From Promethearchaeota archaeon (lineage in GTDB: Archaea > Asgardarchaeota > Lokiarchaeia > Sigynarchaeales > SOKP01): DNA of 30,992 bases. The first letter of the stretch is position 1. The number at the start of each line of letters is the position of its first letter. Made by a program: the position numbers and the translations under genes. Where the stretch lies: NCBI GenBank assembly GCA_016839845.1, contig JAEOTL010000543.1:1-30992 (forward strand), written 5' to 3'. The notes beneath the pieces were generated by a model, which saw nothing but the letters and a program-made list of their open reading frames with translations, was not told the DNA's origin and did not search any database. Shown one piece after another: positions 1 to 8,259 of this stretch.

Positions 1-26
1 AAATTTAAACGGCTCAATTCTAACGT

Positions 27-806
27 ATGGCAAAAGATAAAAAGGGATTTGGGATAAAAACCACCCGATATTTTACAAAAAATTGCTCTGCATGTGGTTT
101 TGAATACCCCAATTGGTTTACGAATTGCCCAAAATGCGGAGCTGCATGGGATGAACTACAAGCAAAAGCATTTCAACCATCCTCGGAAGCGCACAAGAAG
201 ACTATTAAAATTGTCGTTAAAATAACCGAAGAAGATTTCAACAGAAAAATTCTCAGTGTAAATTTGATATTTAGTGCCAATCAAGGGAAATCCTGGTACC
301 AGATGCAGATGACCTCAAAAGTGGACTATTTCATTGCCGAGATTGCTGAAGTCCCGGCGGGTTCAAACATCATTTATTACATTGAAGTATACCTTGAGAA
401 TGGGGAGGTTATCATTGAAAATAATAACAATAAATATTATTACTATAAGGTAGGTGTCTCTTTAGGGGAACCTGAAGAAATTCCTTCTGATGTTGAGAGA
501 AATTCAATAAAAAACAGTATTAAGAAATCAGATATTATACCTCAACAATATGTAAAAGATTCACCACCCTTAAAAAAAGTTCCTCATATTTCTAGAAAAG
601 CACCAAATCAACCTCCTAAGATACCACATACAAGAGTTCAACCTAAAAAGCAAGAAGATACTTTTCAAACTACGACATCGAAGGGTTTGACTATATTTGG
701 GAAACCCCAGACTAATATAGATCCTGATTTAAAGATATGTTCGTTTTGTAAATCCAAAATTAAAAAAATGTGGAGTATTTGCCCGATCTGCGGGGAAAAT
801 TTATAG
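27..806 (+). CDS. Protein with N- and C-terminal zinc ribbons flanking a beta-sandwich domain
   Basis: 259 residues, function not recognised. An N-terminal zinc ribbon has two CxxC pairs (C20/C23 and C34/C37). A second ribbon ends the protein (C238/C241 and C252/C255). Residues about 58-143 alternate hydrophobic and polar residues and contain the phrase YYIEVYLENGEV. This is typical of FN3-like or carbohydrate-module-like beta-sandwich folds, but no family can be assigned. Residues 145-235 are a Pro/Lys/Ser-rich linker, probably disordered. No signal peptide or membrane segment is seen, so it is probably cytosolic. An A/T-rich stretch at the window edge (1-9) lies about 20 nt before the ATG and could be a TATA box for a leaderless message. 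It is tail-to-tail with the Rab-like GTPase gene, whose product ends in a similar ribbon. The reading frame is firm and the function is open. Confidence 0.8.
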   Translation: MAKDKKGFGIKTTRYFTKNCSACGFEYPNWFTNCPKCGAAWDELQAKAFQPSSEAHKKTIKIVVKITEEDFNRKILSVNLIFSANQGKSWYQMQMTSKVDYFIAEIAEVPAGSNIIYYIEVYLENGEVIIENNNNKYYYYKVGVSLGEPEEIPSDVERNSIKNSIKKSDIIPQQYVKDSPPLKKVPHISRKAPNQPPKIPHTRVQPKKQEDTFQTTTSKGLTIFGKPQTNIDPDLKICSFCKSKIKKMWSICPICGENL

Positions 807-926
807 ATCATCAATCCAAAGAGAACTCTTGAAATTTTGTACTCCTTAAACTATTTTTACTCACTATAACTATTTTAAAGTGAGTTAAAGAATAAATAAG
901 GTGAAAAATTGCATAGTTGAAGAAAT

Positions 927-2612
927 TTATAAATGAGAACCGCATTTATTACAAAAGGCATAATCGGAAGAAAGAATTGCTCCACAACTCTTACATATTA
1001 TGAGTTCTTTATTACTCGCCCTACCGGGTCCTGTTGGTTGTGATGCTGCGGGAGAGAGTGGGGTAAAACCACTTGGTTTGCTTTCTATATCAGCCACATT
1101 AGGAATAATTCTTAATTTCGTGTCTGTTTGAGTTTGCGGTTCCTCCCCATTACTAAATGGGACAAATGCGGAGGATGGAGGTTTTGGTGCTTCCTCTGGT
1201 TTTTGAGTTAAAGTCTGAAAAAGCGAAGGTGTACTTGTTGATTCAGGTGTTGTAGGAACGGAAGTTTGAGGTGTTGGTAATTGAGCAGATTTTTCCTTTT
1301 TTTCTTTCTTTTCTTTCTTTGGTTTTTCCTTTTTCTCTTTTTTCTCTTTTTTCGATTTTTCCTTTTCTTCGTTTAATTTTTGTTGTCGTTCTTTTTCTTC
1401 GTGTGCTTTTCTTTCTTTCTCTTCTTTCTTCTTTTGTTTCTCTCTCTCTTTCTCTTCTTTCTTCTTTTGCTTCTTTTCCTTTTTTGAAATAATAGGCTCC
1501 GGCATATAATCTGTTAATGAATCAGAAGTTGGTGCAGGTATGTCTTGGGGAGATTGAAACGCTTCAGGTGTAGGTGCTGGAACAGGAACGCTCGAAGTAA
1601 AAGGTATAGCCTTTGGTTTGTATGTCTCCTGAGTAGTGGATACTATAGAATCTTCAAAATGAGGAACTTCGGTATTTACTGGTGCCGGAGAATCTTCCTC
1701 TGATAATATTTCTTCTGGAGTTTTAAACTCGAAATCTTTAGACACACCTAAAGGATCCTCGATGCTAGGCTCTGGAATGGGAATTTCAGGCTCAAAAGTA
1801 GGACTAGAACTGGGGGGTTCGACGTATTTTGGTTCTGGGACGGGTGGTGCTTCGAAATCGAATTCGGTTTCAGTTTTAAATGTAGGTTCTGGTTCTTGGT
1901 TTATCGTAAAAGTAGGTTCTGGTTCTTGGTTTATTGTACCAGCAGGTTCTGGAACAGGTGGAGCGGAGTAATCAAAATCAGGTTGGACTTGAGGTGAATC
2001 TGGGGTGTATGATTCAGTTGCGACTGTGGATATTTGTCCAGGACCAAATACAATCCCATTAGAAAGTAGTTGATCTGGTACACCAGATCCAATCATTAAG
2101 CAAGCAAGTATATAAAAACAATCGCCAACTCCCTCTCCTGTCTTAGCAGAGGTCTCCATATAGTATAAATTAAAATTACGTGTAAAATTATTAATTTCTT
2201 CTAAAGTAATAGCTCTTTGATCCACCAAATCGCTCTTATTGCCTACGAGTAAAAAAGGAATTTCGGTTTTAATATTAGCTCTCACTTCCTCTATCCAACC
2301 TGGTAAATGCTCAAAAGTCGCGGAATTCGTAAGATCAAAAATTAACAATGCCCCAAGGGATCCTCGATAATACATAGGCCTTATTGAGCTAAACCGTTCT
2401 TGTCCGCCCGTATCCCAAATTTGCAGCTTAGATCGAATAGGACCTTCGTCAGCATCGATACTAATTGTTTTAACGTGGAAATCTACACCAATGGTCATCT
2501 TATAATCCTCTGTGAAAAAACCTTTTGAGAATCGAAGTGTGAGAGCGGTCTTTCCTACACCTCCATCGCCTACAACAATCGATTTAAACAGATAGTCATA
2601 TTCTTCTGCCAT
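927..2612 (-). CDS. Rab-like small GTPase with long Pro/charged C-terminal extension and zinc ribbon
   Basis: 561 residues. The GTPase domain (about 1-180) has P-loop GDGGVGKT (15-22), switch I Thr40 within TIGVDF (a RabF1-like motif), KLQIWDTGGQERF (62-74; Gly replaces the usual Ala before GQE), the RabF4-like YYRG (81-84), NKSD (125-128) and ETSAKTG (153-159). Gln71, equivalent to Ras Q61, is present, so GTP hydrolysis should be intact. Residues 180-370 are Pro/Glu-rich with a tandem 10-residue repeat (INQEPEPTF type). Residues about 373-440 are almost purely Lys/Glu and could form a single charged helix. A Pro/Thr linker leads to a terminal zinc ribbon with Cys540, 543, 554 and 557. There is no C-terminal prenylation cysteine motif, so membrane recruitment, if any, must go through the extension or a partner. 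Ordinary Rabs are about 200 residues. The start is an ATG without a strong Shine-Dalgarno. Confidence 0.95.
   Translation of the reverse strand: MAEEYDYLFKSIVVGDGGVGKTALTLRFSKGFFTEDYKMTIGVDFHVKTISIDADEGPIRSKLQIWDTGGQERFSSIRPMYYRGSLGALLIFDLTNSATFEHLPGWIEEVRANIKTEIPFLLVGNKSDLVDQRAITLEEINNFTRNFNLYYMETSAKTGEGVGDCFYILACLMIGSGVPDQLLSNGIVFGPGQISTVATESYTPDSPQVQPDFDYSAPPVPEPAGTINQEPEPTFTINQEPEPTFKTETEFDFEAPPVPEPKYVEPPSSSPTFEPEIPIPEPSIEDPLGVSKDFEFKTPEEILSEEDSPAPVNTEVPHFEDSIVSTTQETYKPKAIPFTSSVPVPAPTPEAFQSPQDIPAPTSDSLTDYMPEPIISKKEKKQKKKEEKEREKQKKKEEKERKAHEEKERQQKLNEEKEKSKKEKKEKKEKPKKEKKEKKEKSAQLPTPQTSVPTTPESTSTPSLFQTLTQKPEEAPKPPSSAFVPFSNGEEPQTQTDTKLRIIPNVADIESKPSGFTPLSPAASQPTGPGRASNKELIICKSCGAILSSDYAFCNKCGSHL
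1881..1940. repeat. 30-bp tandem repeat inside the Rab-like GTPase gene
   Basis: Two adjacent 30-bp units (1881-1910 and 1911-1940) differ at only a few positions. A partial third unit begins at 1941 (AGCAGGTTCTGG). They keep the reading frame and add one copy of a 10-residue PEPTF-type segment each to the Pro/Glu-rich linker. This suggests recent in-frame expansion of the disordered region. Confidence 0.8.
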
Positions 2613-2917
2613 TACACGTCCACTATTTAATTGTCGCGTGAAAATAATTCTTACAATTTTTAAAACTGTTCAAGTTTTAATATATAATAACTATAAATAC
2701 AGATTTATAATTTTATTTATATCAATAAAACGGTATTTGGTTATTTTTCTAATATTTAGATGCGTTATTGAGGTATCATATTTCTTTTGAAAATTTGAAA
2801 ATATAGTGGTTAATTAGGACGTGATAGAAGAGAAAAGAATAAAACTTTTTATTTTAACAAATCTTTATTCCCAAACGATATTTAGTAATTCATTGAAATA
2901 ATTAAAAGGAAATAACT
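2613..2917. other. Divergent intergenic region between Rab-like GTPase and HPS-RraA
   Basis: This 305-bp, very AT-rich gap separates two divergent genes and must hold both promoters. The rightward one is proposed at 2841-2856. Toward the GTPase the minus strand offers several TATA-like stretches around 2680-2715, none clearly best. I see no RNA gene, no convincing short reading frame and no repeat here. Confidence 0.5.
2841..2856 (+). promoter_or_regulatory. Putative BRE/TATA box for the HPS-RraA gene
   Basis: The stretch AAAACTTTTTATTTTA has the purine-plus-A BRE followed by a T/A-rich TATA element of archaeal promoters. Initiation about 25 nt downstream would fall near 2873, giving a leader of about 45 nt. 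That leader carries an AAAAGG Shine-Dalgarno-like element a few bases before the ATG at 2918. Assigned by pattern only. Confidence 0.4.
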
Positions 2918-4258
2918 ATGCTGAGAAGAAGGGAAAATAAACCATATATCCAAATTGCACTTGATTTAATAAATCTCCATAGAGCATTACAAATTGCTGA
3001 AGAAGCTGTTAAAGGGGGTGTAGAATGGATAGAAGCAGGTACACCACTGATCAAATCTGAAGGAATGAATGCTGTCAGATCATTACATAAGAAGTTTCCC
3101 GGTAAAATTATCGTTGCTGACATGAAAACAGTCGACGGAGGTTCCGCTGAGATAGAGATTGCTGCTAAATCTGGGGCTAATGTCGTACTGATGTTAGGGG
3201 GAAGTGATAATCATTCAGTTACAGAAGCAGTTGAAGCTGCCAAACAATACGGAGTGATGTTAGGGTGCGATACAATTGATATTCCCGAGGATAGAATGAT
3301 TGAAAGAGCTTTAGAGTTAGAAGAATTAGGAGTTGGTTTGATCTGCTCACATGTTGGCGTTGATCAACAAGTGATTTATGGGGGAGAAAAAACTCTTGAA
3401 ATAGCTGGAAAATTAAGACAAAATCTAAAACCGACAACTTGGTTAGCGATTGCTGGAGGAATTAATAGTGAAACAGCACCAAAAGCGAAAGAAATTGGAG
3501 TGGATGTAATTATTGTCGGGGGAGCCCTTTATAAAGCTAAGAGTCCTGAACAATCTGCCAAAAAGATAGTAGCTGCTGTTGAAACCGCGAAACCTGTTAA
3601 ATCTGAATTATTCAAGAAGTATGATGAATCTCAGATTAGGGAAGCATTAATGATGGTATCCTGTCCCAATATTTCCGATGCAATGCACAGATCTGGGGAG
3701 ATGCAGGGATTAAAACCAGTTTGGATAGGGACGAAAGATCATCCTTTAAAATTCGCGGGACAAGCCGTTACTGTAAGAGCGTATAACGGTGATTGGAGTA
3801 AACCAGTAGAGGCAATTGAAGTCGCAGAAGCAGGGGACGTAATAGTTATCGATGCTTGTGAAGGAAGAGATGCTGTATGGGGAGAATTGGCATCGTGGAG
3901 CTGTAAGGTTAAAGGTATTTCAGGAGTAATTATTGATGGGGGAGTAAGAGATATTGATGATATTAGGGAGGTTAAACTTCCTATTTTTGCCCGTCATTTC
4001 ACACCAACTGCCGGAGAACCTCGCGGCTTAGGTGAAATTAATGTCAGTATTGTATGTGCTGGTAAGAAAGTAGATCCCGGCGACTGGATTATAGGAGATG
4101 ACTCAGGAGTAGTAGTAATTCCCCAAGCAAAAGCTCAAGAAATGGCTAATCGTGCAATTGATGTATATGAGAAAGAAAACAGGATTAGAGAGGAAATCAA
4201 AAGGGGTTCGACTCTTTCAGAGGTAATGTATCTTAAAAAATGGGAAAAACAGAAATAA
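2918..4258 (+). CDS. hps: Bifunctional 3-hexulose-6-phosphate synthase / RraA-like protein
   Basis: 446 residues, two domains. Residues about 8-215 are an orotidine-phosphate-decarboxylase-superfamily barrel of the hexulose-6-phosphate synthase type, with the metal and catalytic DxKxxD motif at D68, K70 and D73. This enzyme condenses formaldehyde with ribulose 5-phosphate. In archaea lacking the oxidative pentose phosphate pathway, the reverse direction supplies ribulose 5-phosphate for nucleotides. Residues about 230-446 are an RraA-like domain with DGGVRD and a terminal GDDSGVVVIP segment. RraA-type domains include RNase E regulators and metal-dependent aldolases or decarboxylases, so this half's reaction is uncertain. 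The fusion is a known archaeal architecture. The partner isomerase (PHI) is not in this window. The neighbouring ilvE gene follows after about 130 bp with its own likely promoter. Confidence 0.93.
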   Translation: MLRRRENKPYIQIALDLINLHRALQIAEEAVKGGVEWIEAGTPLIKSEGMNAVRSLHKKFPGKIIVADMKTVDGGSAEIEIAAKSGANVVLMLGGSDNHSVTEAVEAAKQYGVMLGCDTIDIPEDRMIERALELEELGVGLICSHVGVDQQVIYGGEKTLEIAGKLRQNLKPTTWLAIAGGINSETAPKAKEIGVDVIIVGGALYKAKSPEQSAKKIVAAVETAKPVKSELFKKYDESQIREALMMVSCPNISDAMHRSGEMQGLKPVWIGTKDHPLKFAGQAVTVRAYNGDWSKPVEAIEVAEAGDVIVIDACEGRDAVWGELASWSCKVKGISGVIIDGGVRDIDDIREVKLPIFARHFTPTAGEPRGLGEINVSIVCAGKKVDPGDWIIGDDSGVVVIPQAKAQEMANRAIDVYEKENRIREEIKRGSTLSEVMYLKKWEKQK

Positions 4259-4324
4259 AATTCATAAAAATTTTACGATATCACAAGAACTGCATGTCAA
4301 TTTCCTATTTTATTAATTAATTTC

Positions 4325-4341
4325 TGATAAGATTTTTTATA
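4325..4341 (+). promoter_or_regulatory. Putative BRE/TATA box for ilvE
   Basis: GATAAGATTTTTTATAG has a purine/A-rich BRE-like start and a TTTTTTATA element. It lies about 50 nt before the preferred ATG at 4390, which leaves room for a roughly 25-nt leader containing the GGTGAT ribosome site. Confidence 0.35.
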
Positions 4342-4378
4342 GAACAATCATATATTTTTTTTACATGTTTAATGTAGT

Positions 4379-4385
4379 AGGTGAT
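4379..4385 (+). promoter_or_regulatory. Shine-Dalgarno AGGTGAT that decides the ilvE start
   Basis: AGGTGAT matches the archaeal anti-Shine-Dalgarno and ends 4 nt before the ATG at 4390. An in-frame GTG at 4381 lies inside this element, so it is unlikely to be the true start. Confidence 0.65.
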
Positions 4386-4389
4386 TAGT

Positions 4390-5418
4390 ATGGTAGATCC
4401 AAAAGATATTGACTTTTATTCACTAAGGTTTGAGTTTATGGAAACAAAAACAATGTTTGTTTCTGATTTCAAAAATGGGAAATGGGATGAGGGAAAATTA
4501 GCGCCATTTGGAAATTTTGAAATCTCTCCAGCTGCCTGTGTACTAAATTATGGACAAGGGATTTTTGAAGGTATGAAAGCTTTGAGGGCCAAATCAGGAG
4601 AAATTACCTTATTTAGGCCCCAAGAAAATGGCAAAAGATTTAATACAAGCGCTAAAAGAATGTTAATGCCTGAATATGACATTGATAAATTCATAAAAGC
4701 CATTAAAGAAGTGGTGAAGGAGAATGAAGTTTATATCCCTCCATATGATAGCGGAGGTGCTTTATATATTCGACCCATGCTTTTCGGGAATGGGCCAATG
4801 TTGGGTGTAGCTTCAGCAAACGAATTCAAATTAATCATCTTTACGGTCCCTGTAGGACCATATTTTCCGGAGGGTTTTAAGGGGATTGACTTGGAAATCT
4901 CCAAAAAATATACAAGAGCCGCACCTGGTGGAACTGGTTCCATAAAGACAATCTGTAATTACGCTGGAACAATGTTCCCTGCCAAAGAAGCAAAAGCAAA
5001 GGGATTTGCTCAAATTATATATTTAGATGCTGTAAATAGCGAATTTGTAGAGGAAGTTGGAGCTGCTAACTTTTTTGGGATCATAGATGGCAAACTGGTA
5101 ACTCCCCTGAAAACAGGTACTATCTTAGAAGGTATCACCCGTGAATCAGTATTAGAAATTGCAGCTAAAAAGTTGGATATCGCTGTTGAAGAAAGGGATA
5201 TTTCTTATACAGAACTCTTTGAAGATACCTGTACTGAAGTGTTTTGTACTGGAACAGCGGCAGTAATCACCCCTGTTGCTTCAATCGCCTTAGAAGATCA
5301 AAAGAAGACGTATAATAACAGAGAACCTGGTGAATTCACGAAGAAATTATACAAACTCTTAACAGGAATTCAATATTTAGAAATTGAGGATGAGTTCGGG
5401 TGGATTGTTGTGGTCTAG
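4390..5418 (+). CDS. ilvE: Branched-chain amino acid aminotransferase
   Basis: 342 residues from the preferred ATG. PLP-dependent fold-type IV aminotransferase that interconverts Val, Leu and Ile with their 2-oxo acids using glutamate/2-oxoglutarate. Lys186 in GGTGSIKTICNYA aligns with the Schiff-base lysine of the mammalian-type BCAT (GxGNYKLGGNYG). Glu222 in EEVGAANFF matches the glutamate that contacts the PLP pyridine nitrogen. The late CTGTAAVI and the C-terminal IQYLEIEDEFGWIVVV also follow the eukaryote/Bacteroidetes-like BCAT subgroup rather than the shorter E. coli type. Length is normal for that subgroup. No other branched-chain biosynthesis gene is adjacent. The gene is tail-to-tail with the small GTPase at 5434, with only about 15 bp between the stop codons. 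Confidence 0.95.
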   Translation: MVDPKDIDFYSLRFEFMETKTMFVSDFKNGKWDEGKLAPFGNFEISPAACVLNYGQGIFEGMKALRAKSGEITLFRPQENGKRFNTSAKRMLMPEYDIDKFIKAIKEVVKENEVYIPPYDSGGALYIRPMLFGNGPMLGVASANEFKLIIFTVPVGPYFPEGFKGIDLEISKKYTRAAPGGTGSIKTICNYAGTMFPAKEAKAKGFAQIIYLDAVNSEFVEEVGAANFFGIIDGKLVTPLKTGTILEGITRESVLEIAAKKLDIAVEERDISYTELFEDTCTEVFCTGTAAVITPVASIALEDQKKTYNNREPGEFTKKLYKLLTGIQYLEIEDEFGWIVVV

Positions 5419-5433
5419 CAATCTTCTCTACTT

Positions 5434-5943
5434 CTAATTCGCAATAGTATCAAGTAAACTTGTAAACGCCTTTTCAACATTAAATCCAGTTTTTGAAGAA
5501 ATATTTAAACACCCTAAAACATTTTTGTATTTCCTTAAAATGTCTTCGACATAGTTGTCAAAAACGCGAGTATCGTTAAGATTCACAGTATCTCTTTTCG
5601 TTCCTATAATAACCACCGGAATTTCACCATAAGATTCTAGTTTTTTAATCCATTTTTCTACTCCTTCAATTGTGTTAAAGCGTGATAAATCATAAAGTAT
5701 GAAAGCGGCAAAAGATCCATTCACAAAGTCAGATAATAACTTTTGAAATTGTTGTTGACCAGCAAAATCCCATAAAATGATATTATATTCATATCCATTG
5801 ATGAAAACATCTTTTGAGAAAAAATTCACGCCTTTTGTTAATTCACTATTCGGATCAAAATAGCCGTGAATTAATCGGTTAAGAAATGAGGTTTTACCTA
5901 CTCCACCATCTCCAGAGACGATGATCTTACAGGTTTTTTTCAT
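5434..5943 (-). CDS. Minimal Ras/Rab-superfamily small GTPase
   Basis: 169 residues from the ATG at 5943; an in-frame GTG at 5955 would add four residues but has no better ribosome site. Motifs: P-loop GDGGVGKT (11-18), switch I Thr36, WDFAGQQQF (58-66, with the catalytic Gln at 63), TKRD in place of NKxD (115-118) and SSKTG near the C-terminus. TKxD also occurs in the eukaryotic Rho family, so guanine specificity should remain. The protein is just a G domain: no extension, lipidation cysteine or zinc ribbon, unlike the GTPase at 927-2612. Its effector and membrane attachment are unknown. It likely acts as a cytosolic switch or in a complex with longin/roadblock proteins, which is inference from Asgard GTPases generally. 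Confidence 0.93.
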   Translation of the reverse strand: MKKTCKIIVSGDGGVGKTSFLNRLIHGYFDPNSELTKGVNFFSKDVFINGYEYNIILWDFAGQQQFQKLLSDFVNGSFAAFILYDLSRFNTIEGVEKWIKKLESYGEIPVVIIGTKRDTVNLNDTRVFDNYVEDILRKYKNVLGCLNISSKTGFNVEKAFTSLLDTIAN

Positions 5944-6108
5944 GTTAATAAACACTATTCGAATTCAACTTTAAAAAAGTACGATAATATTTATTTTCCG
6001 TATTATTAGAATTTAAAAAAGTTTCATTGTGAATTTTAAATTATGTACTTAAAAATCTAAGACTATATAGTCATATTAACGAATGAGAATCCTGGAATTT
6101 TCCTGAAT

Positions 6109-6501
6109 CTAGGAAATTCTAAGGAGTTGCGAACTTCCCGTACTTACTAAATTTCCCTCTTCATTCCAAACTTTTGCTTTACAGAAGAAAATATTTTTTC
6201 CACTTTTAAGACATTTACCAGTTGCGATAAGTTTACCATTCGAAACCGGTTTATGGAATTCAACTTGTAAATCGATTGTGGTGGCAGACCCTTTTGGATA
6301 AACTAATGAAATTGCTGCACAAGCACAGGCGGAATCAATAAGTGATGCTATAACTCCACCATGGACATTACCATTTTGAGTTAATTCTTTCTTTATGTGT
6401 ACTTCGAATGTGGCTTTTCCATCACCAATTTCTTGAAGTTCGAGTCCTAAAGTTGAGTAGAAAGGAATAGCCTGATAAAGCATTTTTTTTAATTCTTCCA
6501 T
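6109..6501 (-). CDS. PaaI-family hotdog thioesterase
   Basis: 130 residues, a single hotdog domain. The motif NVHGGVIASLIDSA (45-58) carries the HGG turn (H47-G49) and Asp56, which acts as the catalytic acid/base in PaaI-type acyl-CoA thioesterases. Length and motif placement are normal for the family. Substrate cannot be read from sequence; aryl- or short acyl-CoA esters are usual. It stands alone between the small GTPase gene and a divergent oxidoreductase. No strong Shine-Dalgarno precedes the ATG. Confidence 0.88.
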   Translation of the reverse strand: MEELKKMLYQAIPFYSTLGLELQEIGDGKATFEVHIKKELTQNGNVHGGVIASLIDSACACAAISLVYPKGSATTIDLQVEFHKPVSNGKLIATGKCLKSGKNIFFCKAKVWNEEGNLVSTGSSQLLRIS

Positions 6502-6663
6502 ATTTTGAATATTCTAATTTAAAAATTAAACATTTTGAAACATGAAGAAAGTAGATAAAAAATCGAGTTAACCCTATTTTTAAATAAGGAGTATATGCTA
6601 AATAAGAATAATCTATAAAGATGATTCATCTCATCTAAAGCATAATACGTATATACTTAACGG

Positions 6664-7728
6664 ATGTATAGAATTATGAAATCTTGGATGATATATGGAG
6701 CCTATGGGTTTACAGGAAAGTTGATAGCTGAGGAAGCCAAATCAAGAGGTCATTCTCCGGTTTTAGCAGGACGGTCCAAGGAAAAACTTATACCGGTTGC
6801 TGAAAACCTAGATTTGGACTATATTGTTTTAGATTTAAATGAAGTTAATGTTTTAACAGAGACCGTGAAAACTTTTGATGTGGTTTTTCATGCCGCAGGT
6901 CCCTATAAATATACTAGTGCTCCAATGGTGCAAGCATGTTTAAATGCTAGCACTAATTATGTTGATATTACTGGTGAGATACCTGTTTTCGAGCAAAATT
7001 TCTTATATGATAAACAGGCTAAGGATAAAGGAATAGCAATCATCTCAGGGGTGGGATTTGATGTAGTGCCGACCGATTGCCTAGCTAAATATGTGAGTGA
7101 AAAAATTTCACAACCTACATCCCTAGATCTAGGGATAGTTGCGATGAGCAATCCTAGCCCAGGTACACTTAAAACTATGTTTGAACATTATGATATTGGG
7201 CAATTAGTGAGAAGAAATGGCAAACTAATCCCTCTAAAGGAACAAGGTATTCGAAAAATACAGTTTTCCGATACAGAACGTACAGTTAGGGCAGTAACTT
7301 GGGGAGACTTATCAACTGCATATCGATCAACGGGGATACCTAACATCACCACTTATTTTCCTTTACCGAAAAAATTCCCAGATCTACTTAAATCTCTTGG
7401 TGTCTCAGTAAAAGATATGTCCTCTGATACACAGGCTAAAAAGAAAGTGTATAACTGGATTGAAGAAAATATTCATGGTCCTGACAAAATTAAACAAAAA
7501 TCCTTAAAGACTTATATCTGGGCTTCAGCACATAACGAAAAAGGCCAACAAATCCAAGCGTGGTTAGAAACAATGGAATCATACCGATTTACAGCGGTCG
7601 CAGGAGTTAAGTGTGTTGAAAAAATATTTGAAATTGAACCAAAAGGTGCAATAACTCCCGCAATGGCTTTTGGGGCAGATTTAGTCCTTGAACTTCCGAA
7701 AACAGTACGATTAGATTCAATTGTTTAG
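6664..7728 (+). CDS. Saccharopine dehydrogenase-like / trans-acting enoyl reductase family oxidoreductase
   Basis: 354 residues. The N-terminus has a Rossmann nucleotide-binding motif, GAYGFTG (12-18), followed by LAGRSKEKL (about 35-43), whose Arg usually marks NADP preference. The next 100 residues (HAAGPYKY, YVDITGE) match the saccharopine-dehydrogenase NADP-binding family. That family also contains the mycobacterial trans-acting enoyl reductases. The C-terminal half is the variable substrate domain. True saccharopine dehydrogenase activity is unlikely without lysine-pathway genes nearby, and a lipid or ketone substrate is possible. The first ATG (6664) is used here; a second in-frame ATG at 6676 lies closer to the Rossmann strand. 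Neither has a clear Shine-Dalgarno. Confidence 0.85.
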   Translation: MYRIMKSWMIYGAYGFTGKLIAEEAKSRGHSPVLAGRSKEKLIPVAENLDLDYIVLDLNEVNVLTETVKTFDVVFHAAGPYKYTSAPMVQACLNASTNYVDITGEIPVFEQNFLYDKQAKDKGIAIISGVGFDVVPTDCLAKYVSEKISQPTSLDLGIVAMSNPSPGTLKTMFEHYDIGQLVRRNGKLIPLKEQGIRKIQFSDTERTVRAVTWGDLSTAYRSTGIPNITTYFPLPKKFPDLLKSLGVSVKDMSSDTQAKKKVYNWIEENIHGPDKIKQKSLKTYIWASAHNEKGQQIQAWLETMESYRFTAVAGVKCVEKIFEIEPKGAITPAMAFGADLVLELPKTVRLDSIV

Positions 7729-7862
7729 TATACAGTACGCAATAGGCAAGATCTTTGATCGATAAAGCCTTTTTAATATTCACTTAGATATAACATTAAA
7801 TTTATTTTCAATTCTTAATGAATTCAATTTAAAATCAAAATAGATCATTCCTGAGGTATTTC

Positions 7863-8099
7863 ATGACTAAATTGTCAAAGCTAGCTAAACTTTTCTTAAA
7901 AAACTGCGTAGGATGCGGTGCATGCGTTGAAATTTGCCCATACAATGCAATTCCAGAGACTTTAATCGGTTTTATTTCATCGCTCGCAATAATAGACAAG
8001 ATAAAGTGTGATGGGTGTGGTGAATGTATTCGAATTTGTTCTCATAATGCTATCAAATTAGTAAATGGATTCGCATCTATAGATAAGATTCATTCTTAA
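7863..8099 (+). CDS. Two-[4Fe-4S] ferredoxin-like protein
   Basis: 78 residues with two CxxCxxCxxxC cluster motifs: C15/C18/C21/C25 (followed by Pro) and C49/C52/C55/C59 (followed by Ser). The clusters are separated by a hydrophobic segment (FISSLAII). A basic N-terminal stretch precedes the first. It should be a small low-potential electron carrier. The ATG follows a GAGGTA ribosome site with 4-5 nt spacing. The next gene, 160 bp downstream on the same strand, encodes a radical SAM protein, which needs such an electron donor, so a functional pairing is plausible but not shown. Confidence 0.9.
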   Translation: MTKLSKLAKLFLKNCVGCGACVEICPYNAIPETLIGFISSLAIIDKIKCDGCGECIRICSHNAIKLVNGFASIDKIHS

Positions 8100-8259
8100 T
8101 TAGTCTATGAAAACTCTCATGAACGATGACATTGCAAAAATGAATATATCAGATATAGAAATACTCAATATTTAAATACCCAATAATTATGATTAAAAAG
8201 ATTTATTAAAATTAAAACCAAATAGATTTGTATAAAGAAAAAAAAAGTGGTAAGGTTCC

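Noticed and set aside
1271..1492. 73-codon plus-strand reading frame rich in Phe, Leu and Ser
   Set aside because: It is the antisense of the Lys/Glu-rich segment of the Rab-like GTPase gene; polypurine coding DNA gives such hydrophobic antisense frames automatically.
4381..4389. GTG at 4381 as the ilvE start
   Set aside because: The GTG is part of the AGGTGAT ribosome site that serves the ATG at 4390.
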